Source of the DNA: Myxococcus xanthus | Lineage (GTDB): Bacteria > Myxococcota > Myxococcia > Myxococcales > Myxococcaceae | Assembly (NCBI RefSeq): GCF_900106535.1 | Contig: NZ_FNOH01000006.1 | Location: forward strand, 248,001 to 312,000 | Direction: 5' to 3' | DNA: 64,000 bases | Part shown: positions 1 through 11,300 of the stretch, piece after piece | How the letters are laid out: each line of letters begins with the position of its first letter | Numbering within the stretch: the first letter of the stretch is position 1 | Program-made: the position numbers and the translations under genes | Notes under the pieces: generated by a model | What the model saw: the letters and a program-made list of their open reading frames with translations, nothing else | Told to the model about the DNA's origin: nothing | Database searches by the model: none

Positions 1-850
1 CCTTCTTCGCCAGGAAGTCGGTGGGGCCGCCGAACATGCGGTTGTTCAGCGCCGTCTCGATGTGGAAGACCTTCAGGTGCTTGTCGATGTTGCGCCCGAT
101 GCGCTCGTTGCTCTTGTAGAGCGCGCTCGTCTTCGGCTCCATATAGCTGTCGGAGGCGCGGATGGTCTTCGGGTTGTGGTGGTGCCGCAGCGACGCGTAG
201 TTGGACACGCCGGTGCCCATGGACTTGTGCCCGCCGTTCATGGGCACGAAGTTCACGTTCACGTAGACGATGAGGTCGCTCTCCGCCACGCGGCGGTTCA
301 CCGACACCTCTTCACCGTGGGACGTGCGCTCCAGCGCGACCATCCCGTCCGGGTCCTCGGCGTCGTGGTTGTAGTAGCGGTCCGGGTAGTAGGCGTCGAA
401 GATCTTCTCGCCCACCATGCGCTTCATCTCGCCTTCCGTCATCCGGCGGTGCAGGGCGTTGGCGATGATGAGGTGCACGTCGTCCACGCCGCTGTCGGCG
501 GCCAGCTCCAGGACGATTTCCAGGATGGTCTGCCGCACGTCCGGCGTGACCATGGGCGGCAGCGGCACGCTGATGTCGTCGATGACGCACGTCAGGCGCA
601 TGCCCGGCTTGAGGAGCGCGTGCAGCGGCTCCATGCCCTCCGGGTTGTTGATGGCGTAGCGGATGGCGGCCTTGACGTTGGGCACGCCGGCCAGGGGCGG
701 GCGCGGGAAGATGACGCGCGTGCCGACCGGAAGGTCTTCCTGCAGGAAGTTCTCACCGTGGAACAGCACGCGCGGGGGGCTGCCCTTCTCGGTGATGACG
801 ACCTGGCTTTCCTCGTCGTACAGCTTCTGGAGCGTCTTGAACGGGCGCAT
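1..850 (-). CDS. LarA-like (DUF2088) nickel-enzyme domain protein, C-terminus cut off
   Basis: The reading frame starts at the ATG whose complement is at 848-850 ([15 protein letters not shown]) and stays open to the window edge, so about 283 residues are visible and the C-terminus is missing. The sequence matches the N-terminal domain of the lactate racemase LarA/DUF2088 family, whose members use a nickel-pincer cofactor for 2-hydroxyacid racemisation or epimerisation; family knowledge, not shown here. Visible landmarks are [18 protein letters not shown] (about residues 41-58), [12 protein letters not shown] near 90, and a His-rich stretch HGEEV...[13 protein letters not shown]. The start lies 13 bases beyond the stop of the HAD gene, so the two are probably cotranscribed. 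The substrate cannot be told from the sequence. Confidence 0.75.
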   Translation of the reverse strand, partial: MRPFKTLQKLYDEESQVVITEKGSPPRVLFHGENFLQEDLPVGTRVIFPRPPLAGVPNVKAAIRYAINNPEGMEPLHALLKPGMRLTCVIDDISVPLPPMVTPDVRQTILEIVLELAADSGVDDVHLIIANALHRRMTEGEMKRMVGEKIFDAYYPDRYYNHDAEDPDGMVALERTSHGEEVSVNRRVAESDLIVYVNVNFVPMNGGHKSMGTGVSNYASLRHHHNPKTIRASDSYMEPKTSALYKSNERIGRNIDKHLKVFHIETALNNRMFGGPTDFLAKK

Positions 851-863
851 GGCGTGGGGGCTC

Positions 864-1529
864 TTACTTGAGGTCGAGGATGGGCCAGTTGTAGGCGCGC
901 GCGATGGAGCGCAGCCGCAGGTCCGGGTTCACCGCGGTGGGACGGCCCACCACCGCGAGCATCGCGTAGTCAGAGGCGCTGTCGGAGTAGCCGTGGCACT
1001 TGTCCAGCGACAGGCCTTCCTTGGTGCAGTAGGCGCGGATGGCGTTCGCCTTGTTCGCGCCTTCGATGATGGGCGGAATCACCTTGCCGGTCGCCTTGCC
1101 GCCCACGAACTGCATCTTGTTGGCGATCATGTCGTCGGCGCCCAGGTGGCGCGCCAGCGGGCGCATGGTGAAGTCCAGCGCGCCCGTGACGAGGACAATC
1201 TTGCAGCCGCTGCGGCGAGCCTGGTCGATGAGGTCCTGCGTCTGCTCGAAGAGGGCGGGCTGCAGCACGTCCTCGAACATGTCCTCGGCGATGGTGACCA
1301 GGCGGTCTTCGCTCAGGCCCGCGTAGTAGCGGTAGAAGAACTCGTTGAACGTCTTGCGGTCCACCGCGTCCATGACACCGAAGAGCGGCACGCTGAGGGC
1401 GGTGCTCAGGGTCCGCCCCGCGATGCCCAGGACGGAGCCGCGGTTCATCGCGTAGTACGCGTAGACGTGGACGACGTTCGTCTTCACGAGCGTCCCGTCG
1501 ACATCGAAGAAGGCAGCTTTCGAGGACAT
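864..1529 (-). CDS. HAD superfamily subfamily IB hydrolase (SerB-like phosphatase)
   Basis: A 221-residue soluble protein with all HAD motifs. Motif I is FFDVDGTL near residue 7 (nucleophile Asp and acid/base Asp), motif II is LVTGA (hydroxyl residue), a Lys follows in KATGKV, and motif IV is [12 protein letters not shown] (Mg-binding acids). The helical cap inserted after motif I is typical of type IB enzymes such as phosphoserine phosphatase and membrane-associated relatives. The chosen ATG at 1527-1529 has AGGAAG 11 bases upstream; a longer frame from 1571 adds a low-complexity N-terminus and is less likely. It follows an SDR epimerase gene by 90 bases and precedes the LarA-like gene by 13. 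The phosphorylated substrate is unknown. Confidence 0.85.
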   Translation of the reverse strand: MSSKAAFFDVDGTLVKTNVVHVYAYYAMNRGSVLGIAGRTLSTALSVPLFGVMDAVDRKTFNEFFYRYYAGLSEDRLVTIAEDMFEDVLQPALFEQTQDLIDQARRSGCKIVLVTGALDFTMRPLARHLGADDMIANKMQFVGGKATGKVIPPIIEGANKANAIRAYCTKEGLSLDKCHGYSDSASDYAMLAVVGRPTAVNPDLRLRSIARAYNWPILDLK

Positions 1530-1619
1530 GGGGCTGCGGGCTTCCTGACACTTCGAGGGGGGGGAGGTCAATGATGCCGGGAGTTTGGCGTGCCTCCCGG
1601 CGGCTCGGGGGAGAAGGGG

Positions 1620-2600
1620 CTACAGCCAGCCCTGCTCCCGGTACCACTGCACGCTGCGACGGATGGAGTCCGCCAGGTCGCGCTGGGGGTGAAAGCCGAG
1701 CAGCCGCTCGGCCTTGGCCCCGGAGCACGTCCAGGCAGGCGCCAACAGTTGCTTCGCCATCTTCCGGCTCAGGGCCAGCTTGCGGCCCGTCAGTTGGGAC
1801 ACGCCGTCCGCCGCCGTGGCCATGGCCCGCAGTAGCGCGGGGGACACGCGCACGGTGCGGGGCGTCAGTCCCAGGGCCTGCGCGCCCAGGTCCTGCACCT
1901 TCTCCAAGGAGAGGGGCTCGCCGGGGCCCGCGCAGAAGAAGGCCTCACCGATGGCCGCCGGGTGGGTGGCCTGCAACAAGAGGATGTCCACCACGTCCTC
2001 CACATCCACCATGGTCAACGGGCGAGGGCCGCCGGACAGCTCCAGCCGGATGCCGCGCTGAGCCATCTTGAAGAAGGGAAGGTTCTCCCTGTCCCCGGGC
2101 CCCAGGATGCGCGGCGGCCGGGACACCGTGACGGGCAGCCGGTCTCCATAGGAGAAGGCGATGCGCTCCGCCTCCGCCTTGCTCTCCCCATACCATTCGT
2201 GGGGATGGAAGGCGTCTTCCTCCACATGCGGCCGGGTGGGCGTGGACGGACCGCAGGCGGCCAGCGAGCCCGTGAGCACCAGCCGGGGGCGGTGGCCCGC
2301 GGCCACCATGGCCTCGCACAGGTGGCGGGTGCCCTCCGCGTTGACGCGCATGAAGTCGTCGCGTGTCGCGCCGCGGCGAGCGCCCGCCAGGTGGAAGACG
2401 ACGTCCTGGCCCGCCACCGCGGCCGAGAGCGTGGAGGGCACCGTCACGTCGCCCTCCACCCGCGTGTAGGTCAACCCCGCGAGCCCCGAGGCATCTCCTC
2501 CCGGGCGCAACAGGCATGTGACGCTGTCTCCCCGCGCGGCCAGGGCCTTGGCCAACCACATTCCCAGGAAGCCGCCTGCACCGGTGATGAGGGCTCTCAT
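1620..2600 (-). CDS. NAD(P)-dependent epimerase/dehydratase (extended SDR)
   Basis: A 326-residue extended short-chain dehydrogenase. The N-terminus MRALITGAGGFLG carries the GxxGxxG nucleotide-binding loop, and the catalytic YxxxK is seen as YGESK near residue 145. Residues such as VFHLAGARRG and SRPPRILGPGD are those of the dihydroflavonol reductase / 3-beta-HSD-like branch. It would oxidise or reduce a hydroxyl or keto group on a sugar, steroid-like or acyl substrate; which is not visible. It is first in a leftward set with the HAD phosphatase and LarA-like genes. Its upstream region (2601-2947) is shared with the divergent SWIB gene. Confidence 0.88.
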   Translation of the reverse strand: MRALITGAGGFLGMWLAKALAARGDSVTCLLRPGGDASGLAGLTYTRVEGDVTVPSTLSAAVAGQDVVFHLAGARRGATRDDFMRVNAEGTRHLCEAMVAAGHRPRLVLTGSLAACGPSTPTRPHVEEDAFHPHEWYGESKAEAERIAFSYGDRLPVTVSRPPRILGPGDRENLPFFKMAQRGIRLELSGGPRPLTMVDVEDVVDILLLQATHPAAIGEAFFCAGPGEPLSLEKVQDLGAQALGLTPRTVRVSPALLRAMATAADGVSQLTGRKLALSRKMAKQLLAPAWTCSGAKAERLLGFHPQRDLADSIRRSVQWYREQGWL

Positions 2601-2706
2601 GTTGGGGTTTCATCCAAAAAAACACACCACGACCGCAAGGAGAATCCGGTGGCCGCTTCCGGGAGTGATCCACGCCGATAAGGGGTTTCCCGAGGGAAGA
2701 TAACGT

Positions 2707-2862
2707 TCCGGAGGCTGATTTTCGGGCTCCGGACGCGTTCCGAAGTGAAGGCGCGCGAGGGGGCCGAGCGCTCCGGAGGCTGATTCTCGGGCTCTAGCCG
2801 CGTTCGTAGAGGGGCGCTCAGAGGGAAAAACGCAGGAGAGGGCTGTTTTTCGGGCTTGGGCG
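2707..2862 (+). repeat. Three phased copies of a GGCTGatttTCGGGCT motif upstream of the SWIB gene
   Basis: Three direct copies of a short motif lie in the 347-base gene-free stretch between the SDR and SWIB genes. The cores are GGCTGATTTTCGGGCT (2713-2728), GGCTGATTCTCGGGCT (2778-2793) and GGCTGTTTTTCGGGCT (2841-2856). The first two extend leftward with TCCGGA and rightward towards CGCGTTC, giving about 35 matching bases. The repeat distances are 65 and 63 bases, about six turns of B-DNA, so all three would face the same side of the helix. The spacers are much less alike. This fits an array of protein-binding sites upstream of the SWIB gene; a decayed tandem duplication is the alternative. 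The rest of 2601-2947 holds no recognisable gene. Confidence 0.6.
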
Positions 2863-2916
2863 TGCTACTTCTACGCCGCAACGGCTCTCGCTTCACATAA
2901 GCAAAGCCGTACAACG

Positions 2917-2936
2917 TCCCCTTCGGAGGGGAGGAG
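2917..2936 (+). promoter_or_regulatory. Leader hairpin overlapping the SWIB Shine-Dalgarno
   Basis: TCCCCT (2917-2922) pairs with AGGGGA (2927-2932) around a TCGG loop, and the 3' arm runs directly into the GGAGGAG ribosome-binding site (2930-2936) 11 bases before the ATG at 2948. A folded leader would partly hide the ribosome-binding site. This is seen in sequence; any regulatory role is inference. Confidence 0.4.
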
Positions 2937-2947
2937 ACTCAAGACGA

Positions 2948-3265
2948 ATGGCCGCCAAGAAAGCTGCTGCGAAGAAGGCTCCCGCCGCGAAGAAGGCTCC
3001 CGCTGCGAAGAAGCGCACGCCGAACGCGTCGTTCATGAAGGAGATGACGCCGTCTGCCGCGCTCGCTGAGATCGTCGGCGCGAAGCCGCTGCCGCGCACC
3101 GAGGTTGTCAAGAAGCTCTGGGCCTACATCAAGAAGCAGGGCCTGCAGGACGCGAAGAACAAGCGGCAGATCAACGCCGACGACAAGCTCAAGCCCATCT
3201 TTGGTGGCAAGAAGAGCGTCACCATGTTCGAGATGACGGCGCTGGTGAACAAGCAGCTGAGCTGA
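2948..3265 (+). CDS. SWIB/MDM2-domain protein with a histone-H1-like Lys/Ala tail
   Basis: A 105-residue basic protein in two parts. Residues 1-25 are a Lys/Ala/Pro-rich tail with repeated AAKKAPAAKK units, like the tails of bacterial histone-H1-like proteins. Residues 27-104 are a SWIB domain, recognised by MKEMTPSAALAEIVG, LPRTEVVKKLWAYIKKQGLQD and the closing DDKLKPIFGGKKSVTMFEM. In eukaryotes SWIB occurs in chromatin remodelling complexes; in bacteria stand-alone SWIB proteins occur in chlamydiae and some delta-proteobacteria, with little function assigned. A strong GGAGGAG site sits 11 bases before the ATG, and a Rho-independent terminator follows, so it appears monocistronic. The tail suggests DNA binding (inference). 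Confidence 0.9.
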   Translation: MAAKKAAAKKAPAAKKAPAAKKRTPNASFMKEMTPSAALAEIVGAKPLPRTEVVKKLWAYIKKQGLQDAKNKRQINADDKLKPIFGGKKSVTMFEMTALVNKQLS

Positions 3266-3298
3266 GCATTGGCCGGGGCCTCCCGGTGGCCGTACTCG

Positions 3299-3328
3299 GG
3301 GCTCGCCGCGACAAGCGGCGGGCCCTTT
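3299..3328 (+). terminator. Intrinsic terminator after the SWIB gene
   Basis: An 11-base-pair stem (GGGCTCGCCGC at 3299-3309 with GCGGCGGGCCC at 3315-3325, one G-T wobble) closes a GACAA loop and is followed by TTT. It lies 33 bases after the SWIB stop codon and isolates that gene from treY. Confidence 0.8.
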
Positions 3329-3430
3329 GCATTTCCAGGGGTTGGCGTGTCGGCGCGGAGCGTTGGATAGAGGGCGGACGCGTTTCTGCGTGCTGGCGGT
3401 CGGCGCGCGGGCGGCCTACCTCTGCGCTAC

Positions 3431-6400
3431 ATGTTGCTCGACGCCTTGGAAGAAGAGGGGGCCGCCTCGAATGGGGTGGGTGGCGCCACGATGACGGCGG
3501 AGGCCCTGGCCGAAGGGCTCTACGCACGCGTCCAGGCGGAGCTGGATGCGCGTCCCCACACGCCCCTGTCCACGTACCGAGTGCAGTTCCACCAGGGCTT
3601 CACCTTCGAGGACGCGCGGCAGGTGGTGCCGTACCTGGCCCGCCTGGGGGTGAGTGACCTTTATGCCTCGCCCTATCTGAAGGCCACGCCTGGAAGCACG
3701 CACGGCTACGACTGCGTGGACCACCAACAGTTGAATCCCGAAGTCGGGACGCCCGAATCGCACGCGGCGCTCTGCGCGGCGCTGCGTGAGCAGGGCATGG
3801 GGCAGGTGCTGGACGTGGTGCCCAACCACATGGGCATCGAGCGGGACAACCGTCTGTGGTTCGACGTGCTGGAGAACGGCCCGTCCTCCGTCTACGCGAA
3901 GTTCTTCGACATCGACTGGTCGCCGGTGAAGGAGGAGCTGCGGGACAGGGTGTTGCTGCCGATTCTGGGGGACCAGTACGGCATCGTCCTGGAGCGAGGG
4001 GAGCTGAAGCTGTCCTTCCGCGACGGCGCCTTCTTCCTCCATTACTACGACCACCTGTTACCGGTGGCGCCGCGTCAGTACTCCCGCATCCTCCGCCATG
4101 GCCTGGAGCGGCTGGAGTCGCGGCTGGGGGAGGAGCACCCCGGCATGCTGGAGTTCCTGTCCATCCTCACCGCCATCGACTACCTGCCCTCGCGCACGGA
4201 GGTGGAGCGGCCGAAGGTGGTGGAGCGCCACCGGGAGAAGGAGGTCATCAAGCGCCGGCTGGCCGCGGTGACGGCGGAGTTCCCGGAGATGCTGGCCTAC
4301 ATCGAGGACAACGTCCGCGTCTTCAATGGAGAGCCGGGCAACCCGCGCTCATATGACCTGCTGGACTCGGTGCTGGCGGCGTGCAGCTACCGGTTGGCGC
4401 ACTGGCGGGTGGCGGGCGAGGAAATCAATTACCGGCGCTTCTTCGACATCAACGGCCTGGCCGCGCTGCGGGAAGAGGACCCGGACGTCTTCCAGGAGGC
4501 GCACGCGCTCATCTTCCGCTGGCTGCGCGAGGGGCTCGTCACGGGGCTGCGCATCGACCACCCGGACGGCCTCTTCGACCCGACCGCCTACTTCCTGGAC
4601 CTGCAGGAGGCGTACTTCGTGGAGCGGGCCCACGCTCTGTTTCTCCAGACGCATGCGGAGGATGACACGCGCTGGCCGGCGGTGGAGTCCACGCTGCGCG
4701 AGCGCTGGCGCGCGGAGGTGACGCAGCAGCCGGACAGCCGGCTGCGCAAGGCGCTGTACGTGGTGGTGGAGAAGATTCAGGGCGGCCGTGAGCGCATGCC
4801 CGAATCCTGGGCCGTGCACGGCACCACGGGCTACCGCTACGCCAACGCGGTGAGCGGCGTGTTCGTCCAGCCGGACGCGGAGAAGGCGCTGACGGAGACG
4901 TACGAGCGCTTCGTGGGAGGGCAGACGGACTTCGCCGAGCTCGTCTACCAGAAGAAGCTGCTCATCATGCGCGTGTCCATGGCCAGCGAAATCAACGTGC
5001 TGGCGCACGCGCTCAACGGCATCTCGGAGATGAACCGGCGCACGCGCGACTTCACGCTCAACTCGCTGCGGCGGGCGCTGGTGGAGTTCATCGCCCTGTT
5101 CCCCGTCTACCGCACCTACGTGGACGGCTGGCGCCCGGAGCTGGACGGGCGCGACGTGCAGTACATCGAGTGGACCATCCAGCGCGCCAAGGAGCGCAAC
5201 GCCACCACCAACGCGTCCATCTTCGACTTCCTGCGCGACATCCTCCTGCGCCGCTACCCGGAGCACGCGGACGGGCGAGAGCGGGCGGAAATGCTGCGCT
5301 TCGCCATGAAGCTGCAACAGGTGACGGGGCCCGTCATGGCCAAGGGCCTGGAGGACACCGTCTTCTACATCTACAACCGCCTGGCGAGCCTCAACGAGGT
5401 GGGCGGCGAGCCGGAGCGCTTCGGCGTCCACGCCAACACCTTCCACCTGCGCAACCAGGAGCGCGCGGAGCGGTGGCCGTCCAGCCAGCTCACCTCCAGC
5501 ACCCACGACACCAAGCGCAGCGAGGACGTGCGCGCGCGCATCAACGTGCTGACCGAGGTGCCGGAGGAGTGGCGCAAGCGGGTGAAGAAGTGGGCCCGCC
5601 AGACGGAGAAGGCGGTGTCCCAACTGCCGTCCGGTCCGGCGCCCACGGCCAATGACATGTACCTCTTCTTCCAGACGGTGGTGGGGGCGTGGCCCATGGG
5701 CGACGCCCACTCCGCGGAGGAGCTGGCGGACTTCCAGCGCCGGGTGCGCGAGTACATGGGCAAGGCCATCAAGGAGGCCAAGGTCCGCACCTCGTGGACC
5801 AACCCCGACAGCGCCTATGACGACGCGGTGGCGCGCTACGTGGACGCCTGCTTCGACTCGAAGGTGACGGGCTCCTTCCTGGCGGACGTGCGGGACTTCA
5901 AGCGCTCCATCGAGCGCGCGGGCCAGTACAACGCGCTGGGGCAGTTGCTGCTGAAGATGGCCTCACCCGGCGTGGTGGACACCTACCAGGGCTGCGAGCT
6001 GTGGGATTTGTCTCTGGTGGACCCGGACAACCGGCGGCCGGTGGACTTCGCGCTGCGCGCGCGGCTGCTGGAGACGCTGGACGCCGAGGCGGAGAAGGAC
6101 CGGGCCGCGTTAAGCGCACGGCTGGCGGCGAACCTCGATGACGGCCAGGTGAAGCTCTACGTCCTGACGCAGTCCCTGCGGCTGCGTCAGCGGCAGGCGG
6201 CCCTCTTCCGGAAGGGCGGCTACCGGGCGCTCGAGCTGACCGGCGCCCGGGCGAAAGCAGCGGTGGCCTTCGCCCGCGAGCACGGCGACACGGTGTTGGT
6301 GGCCTGCGCGCCGCGTTACACCCTGTCCGCCCTGCAGTCCCCTGAAGGGCTGGCGGGCGCTTATGGCAGCACGTTCCTGGACCTTCCGGAGGCATATGCG

Positions 6401-6528
6401 GGCATGATGTTCCGCGATGTGTTCACCGGCTGTCAGGTGCGGCCCGAGCGTGGACCGGGTGGTGCGGTGTTGCCTCTGGGGCCGCTCCTGGCGGAGTTTC
6501 CGGTGATTCTGCTGGAGAGGAGCGCCGG

Positions 6529-6532
<4 letters not shown>
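3431..6532 (+). CDS. treY: Maltooligosyl trehalose synthase
   Basis: TreY (GH13 subfamily 26) turns the reducing-end alpha-1,4 bond of a maltooligosaccharide into alpha,alpha-1,1, giving maltooligosyl trehalose. The family signature LSTYRVQFHQGFTF lies near residue 45. The four GH13 regions are present: DVVPNHM (about 128-134), GLRIDHPDG with the likely nucleophile Asp376, VVVEK with acid/base Glu447, and STHDTKR with Asp693. At 1033 residues it is at the long end for the family. Two starts are possible, ATG 3431 and ATG 3491 (MTAEALAEG); neither has a good ribosome-binding site, and conserved sequence begins after both. It overlaps glgX by four bases (ATGA). TreZ, the partner that releases trehalose, is not in this window. 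Confidence 0.93.
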
Positions 6533-8670
<2,138 letters not shown>

Positions 8671-8691
8671 CCCCCGCGGGGCCGGAAGGGG

Positions 8692-8725
8692 CCCGCTGGA
8701 CGAAAGCAGGAGGTCCAGCGGGTTT
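8692..8725 (+). terminator. Intrinsic terminator after glgX
   Basis: A perfect 10-base-pair stem (CCCGCTGGAC at 8692-8701, GTCCAGCGGG at 8713-8722) with an 11-base loop is followed by TTT, 22 bases after the glgX stop. Confidence 0.75.
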
Positions 8726-8798
8726 CACGCGAGGGGTCGACGCCCGGGCAGCCCGCCGGTAGGGTGCGCCCCGTCATACCCTGCAACAGGATTGCTAC

Positions 8799-9749
8799 GT
8801 GAACACGCAAGTCGCGCTCTGGGTGGGTTTCAACGTCTTCGTCCTCGCGATGCTCGCGCTGGACCTCGGGCTGTTCCATCGCAAGGACCATGCGGTGACG
8901 CCGAAGGAGGCGGGCCTCTGGACGCTGGTGTGGATTACCCTCAGCCTGATTTTCTGCGCGGGCATCTGGCACTACCAGGGGCCCACCGTGGGGCTCCAGT
9001 GGTTGACGGCGTACGTGGTGGAGTACGCGCTCTCCGTCGACAACCTCTTCGTCTTCCTGATGGTGTTCAGCTACTTCCGGGTGGCGCCCGAGCACCAGCA
9101 CCGGGTGCTCTTCTGGGGCATCCTGGGCGCGTTCGTCATGCGCGCTGGCCTCATCATCGCCGGCACGGCGCTGGTGAAGCAGTTCCACTGGCTCATCTAC
9201 CTGTTCGGCGCGTTCCTCGTCTTCACCGCGGTGAAGATGCTGGTGTCCAAGGACGAGGAGATGGACCCGGAGCAGCAGGGCATCGTGAAGTTCGCGCGCC
9301 GGGTGCTGCCGGTGGCCCGGCTGGGTGAAGGCAGCCGCTTCATGGTGCAGGAGGACGGCCGCAGCAAGTTCACGCCGCTGTTCATCGTGCTGCTGGTGGT
9401 GGAGGCCACGGACCTGCTCTTCGCGCTGGACTCCATCCCCGCGGTGCTGGGCATCAGCCAGGACGCCTTCATCATCTACACGTCCAACGTGTGCGCCATT
9501 CTGGGCCTGCGCTCGCTGTTCTTCGTCGTGGCCAGCCTGATGGAGAAGTTCCACTTCCTGAAGGTGGGCCTGAGCGCCATCCTGGGCTTCGTGGGCGTGA
9601 AGATGCTCATCACCTTCTTCGACATCCACGTCCCCATCGGCATCTCCCTGGGCGTGATTGCCGGCGTGCTGGTGGCGGCCATCGTCGCCTCGCTGGTGTG
9701 GCCGAAGCAGCCGGAGCCCGGACAGGACCGGGAAAGCGCGAAGACGTAG
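8799..9749 (+). CDS. TerC/Alx family integral membrane protein
   Basis: A 316-residue polytopic inner-membrane protein of the TerC family, associated with manganese efflux (Alx, MeeF/MeeY) and tellurite resistance. The two family motifs with membrane-buried acids are clear: EYALSVDNLFVFL near residue 75 and EATDLLFALDSIPAVL near 205. About eight to nine membrane segments can be traced, with a charged cytoplasmic loop (VSKDEEMDPEQQ). The start is a GTG at 8799 with AGG eight bases upstream. In several bacteria these genes are preceded by a yybP-ykoY manganese riboswitch; none was recognised in the 70 bases between the glgX terminator and the start. Confidence 0.9.
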   Translation: MNTQVALWVGFNVFVLAMLALDLGLFHRKDHAVTPKEAGLWTLVWITLSLIFCAGIWHYQGPTVGLQWLTAYVVEYALSVDNLFVFLMVFSYFRVAPEHQHRVLFWGILGAFVMRAGLIIAGTALVKQFHWLIYLFGAFLVFTAVKMLVSKDEEMDPEQQGIVKFARRVLPVARLGEGSRFMVQEDGRSKFTPLFIVLLVVEATDLLFALDSIPAVLGISQDAFIIYTSNVCAILGLRSLFFVVASLMEKFHFLKVGLSAILGFVGVKMLITFFDIHVPIGISLGVIAGVLVAAIVASLVWPKQPEPGQDRESAKT

Positions 9750-9819
9750 GCAGGGCGCCGGGGCTTCCAACCCGGCGTTTTCCTTGCAAGTGGGCGCCGT
9801 TGCCGCCAAATCTGGGGGC

Positions 9820-10206
9820 ATGTCCTCCAGCGCCATCACCGACGGCATCCGCATCACCGTGAAGCCCGCCTACTGGCCGGAGCGCAGCGCTCCGGAGTCC
9901 GGGCAGTTCGCCTTCATGTACACGGTGGAGATTGCCAACGAGGGCGACGCGCCGGCGCAGCTCAAGGCGCGCCATTGGGTCATCACCGATGCCACGGGCA
10001 AGGTGGAAGAGGTGAGGGGCGAGGGCGTGGTGGGCCGCCAGCCCCACCTGGGGCCCGGAGAGCGGTTCGAGTACACGAGTTGGGCCATGCTGCGCACGCC
10101 CTTCGGCACCATGCGCGGCACCTATGACATGGTGCGGCCGGACGGCACGCACTTCGAAGCGCGCATCGCCGAGTTCGCGCTCACCCTTCCCAACTCCCTG
10201 CACTGA
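9820..10206 (+). CDS. apaG: ApaG/CorD-like protein
   Basis: A 128-residue single-domain ApaG protein with an immunoglobulin-like beta fold. Recognised by FMYTVEIANEGDAPAQLKARHW, ITDATGKVEEVRGEGVVGRQP, LGPGERFEYTSWAMLRTPFGTMRGTY and a closing F-A-L segment, all in the expected order. The function is poorly defined; the family is linked genetically to Ap4A hydrolase and Mg/Co efflux in enterobacteria. The start MSSSAITDG at 9820 was chosen because upstream codons in this frame lie over the terC end and look non-coding. The stop overlaps the hemH ATG by one base (TGATG). Confidence 0.88.
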   Translation: MSSSAITDGIRITVKPAYWPERSAPESGQFAFMYTVEIANEGDAPAQLKARHWVITDATGKVEEVRGEGVVGRQPHLGPGERFEYTSWAMLRTPFGTMRGTYDMVRPDGTHFEARIAEFALTLPNSLH

Positions 10207-11300
10207 TGCCAACGCCCACTTCGAAGCGAGGGCTGCTGCTCGTCAACCTGGGGACGCCGGATGCTCCGCAGACGGGGCCCGTGCGCCGCTACCTGCGCGA
10301 GTTCCTCAATGACCCGCGCGTCATCGACATCCACCCGCTGGGGCGCTGGGCGCTGCTCAACTTCATCATCCTTCCGATGCGTCCGGCGAAGAGCGCGGAG
10401 GCGTACCGCAAAATCTGGATGAAGGAGGGCTCGCCGCTGCTCGTGTACAGCCAGGCCCTGGCGGCCCAGGTGGCCGAGCGGCTGGCGGGGGAGTACGAGG
10501 TGGTGCTGGCCATGCGGTATGGCTCGCCCTCCATCCCCGACGGCATCGCGGCGCTCAAGGCGCGCGGCGTGTCGGAGTTCACCGTGCTGCCGCTGTACCC
10601 GCAGGAGGCCGCGTCCTCCACCGCGTCCTCGCTGGCGCGCACCTATGAGGTGCTGGCCCAGTCGTGGGACGTGCCCTTCGTGCGCGCGGTGCCGGCCTTC
10701 TTCGAGCACCCAGGCTTCCTGGATGCCTTCACGGCCGTGGCGCGGCCGGTGATTGACGACGCGCGCGCCGACTACGTCCTCTTCAGCTTCCATGGCCTGC
10801 CGGAGCGGCACATGCGCAAGAGCGACCCCACGGGGACGCACTGCCTGTCCACCGCCTCGTGCTGCGACGCCATGACGGACGCCAACCGCCACTGCTACCG
10901 CGCGCAGAGCTACGCGACGGCGCGGGGGCTGGCCCAGCGGCTGGGCCTGCCGGCGGAGGGGTGGAGCGTGTCCTTCCAGTCGCGGCTGGGCCGCACGCCG
11001 TGGGTGAAGCCGTACACGGACGTGGTGTTGCCGGAGCTGGCGAAGAAGGGCGTGAAGCGCCTGGCGGTGATGTGCCCGGCCTTCGTGGCGGACTGCCTGG
11101 AGACGCTGGAGGAGATTGGCCTCCGCGCGCGGGAGCAGTTCCTGGAGGCGGGAGGGGAGTCGCTGACGTTGGTCCCCTCCCTCAACGCCCACCCGGCCTG
11201 GGTGGACGCCGTGGTGCGCATGGTGCGCGAGTCGGACGGGCCGCCTACTGCTGTGGCTGGGCCGTTGGCGTCGGCGCGGGAGCCGATTCCACCGCGGTGA
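10206..11300 (+). CDS. hemH: Ferrochelatase, probable [2Fe-2S] type
   Basis: Inserts Fe2+ into a porphyrin in the last or penultimate step of haem synthesis. The 364-residue protein starts GLLLVNLGTPDAP, has the catalytic SFHGLP (His196) and the conserved Glu299 in DCLETLEE. Four cysteines, C213, C219, C220 and C230, lie in the segment just after the catalytic His. An internal Cys-rich insert that binds [2Fe-2S] has been described for some bacterial ferrochelatases, including myxobacterial ones, and this segment fits. It is translationally coupled to apaG. The last 56 bases overlap the end of the opposite-strand lipoprotein gene; residues after about 345 (GPPTAVAGPLASA) are low-complexity and probably outside the fold. 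Confidence 0.92.
   Translation: MPTPTSKRGLLLVNLGTPDAPQTGPVRRYLREFLNDPRVIDIHPLGRWALLNFIILPMRPAKSAEAYRKIWMKEGSPLLVYSQALAAQVAERLAGEYEVVLAMRYGSPSIPDGIAALKARGVSEFTVLPLYPQEAASSTASSLARTYEVLAQSWDVPFVRAVPAFFEHPGFLDAFTAVARPVIDDARADYVLFSFHGLPERHMRKSDPTGTHCLSTASCCDAMTDANRHCYRAQSYATARGLAQRLGLPAEGWSVSFQSRLGRTPWVKPYTDVVLPELAKKGVKRLAVMCPAFVADCLETLEEIGLRAREQFLEAGGESLTLVPSLNAHPAWVDAVVRMVRESDGPPTAVAGPLASAREPIPPR

Noticed and set aside
3329-3430. treZ or another trehalose gene next to treY
   Set aside because: The region is a 102-base gap with no coding potential, and the downstream neighbour of glgX is terC.
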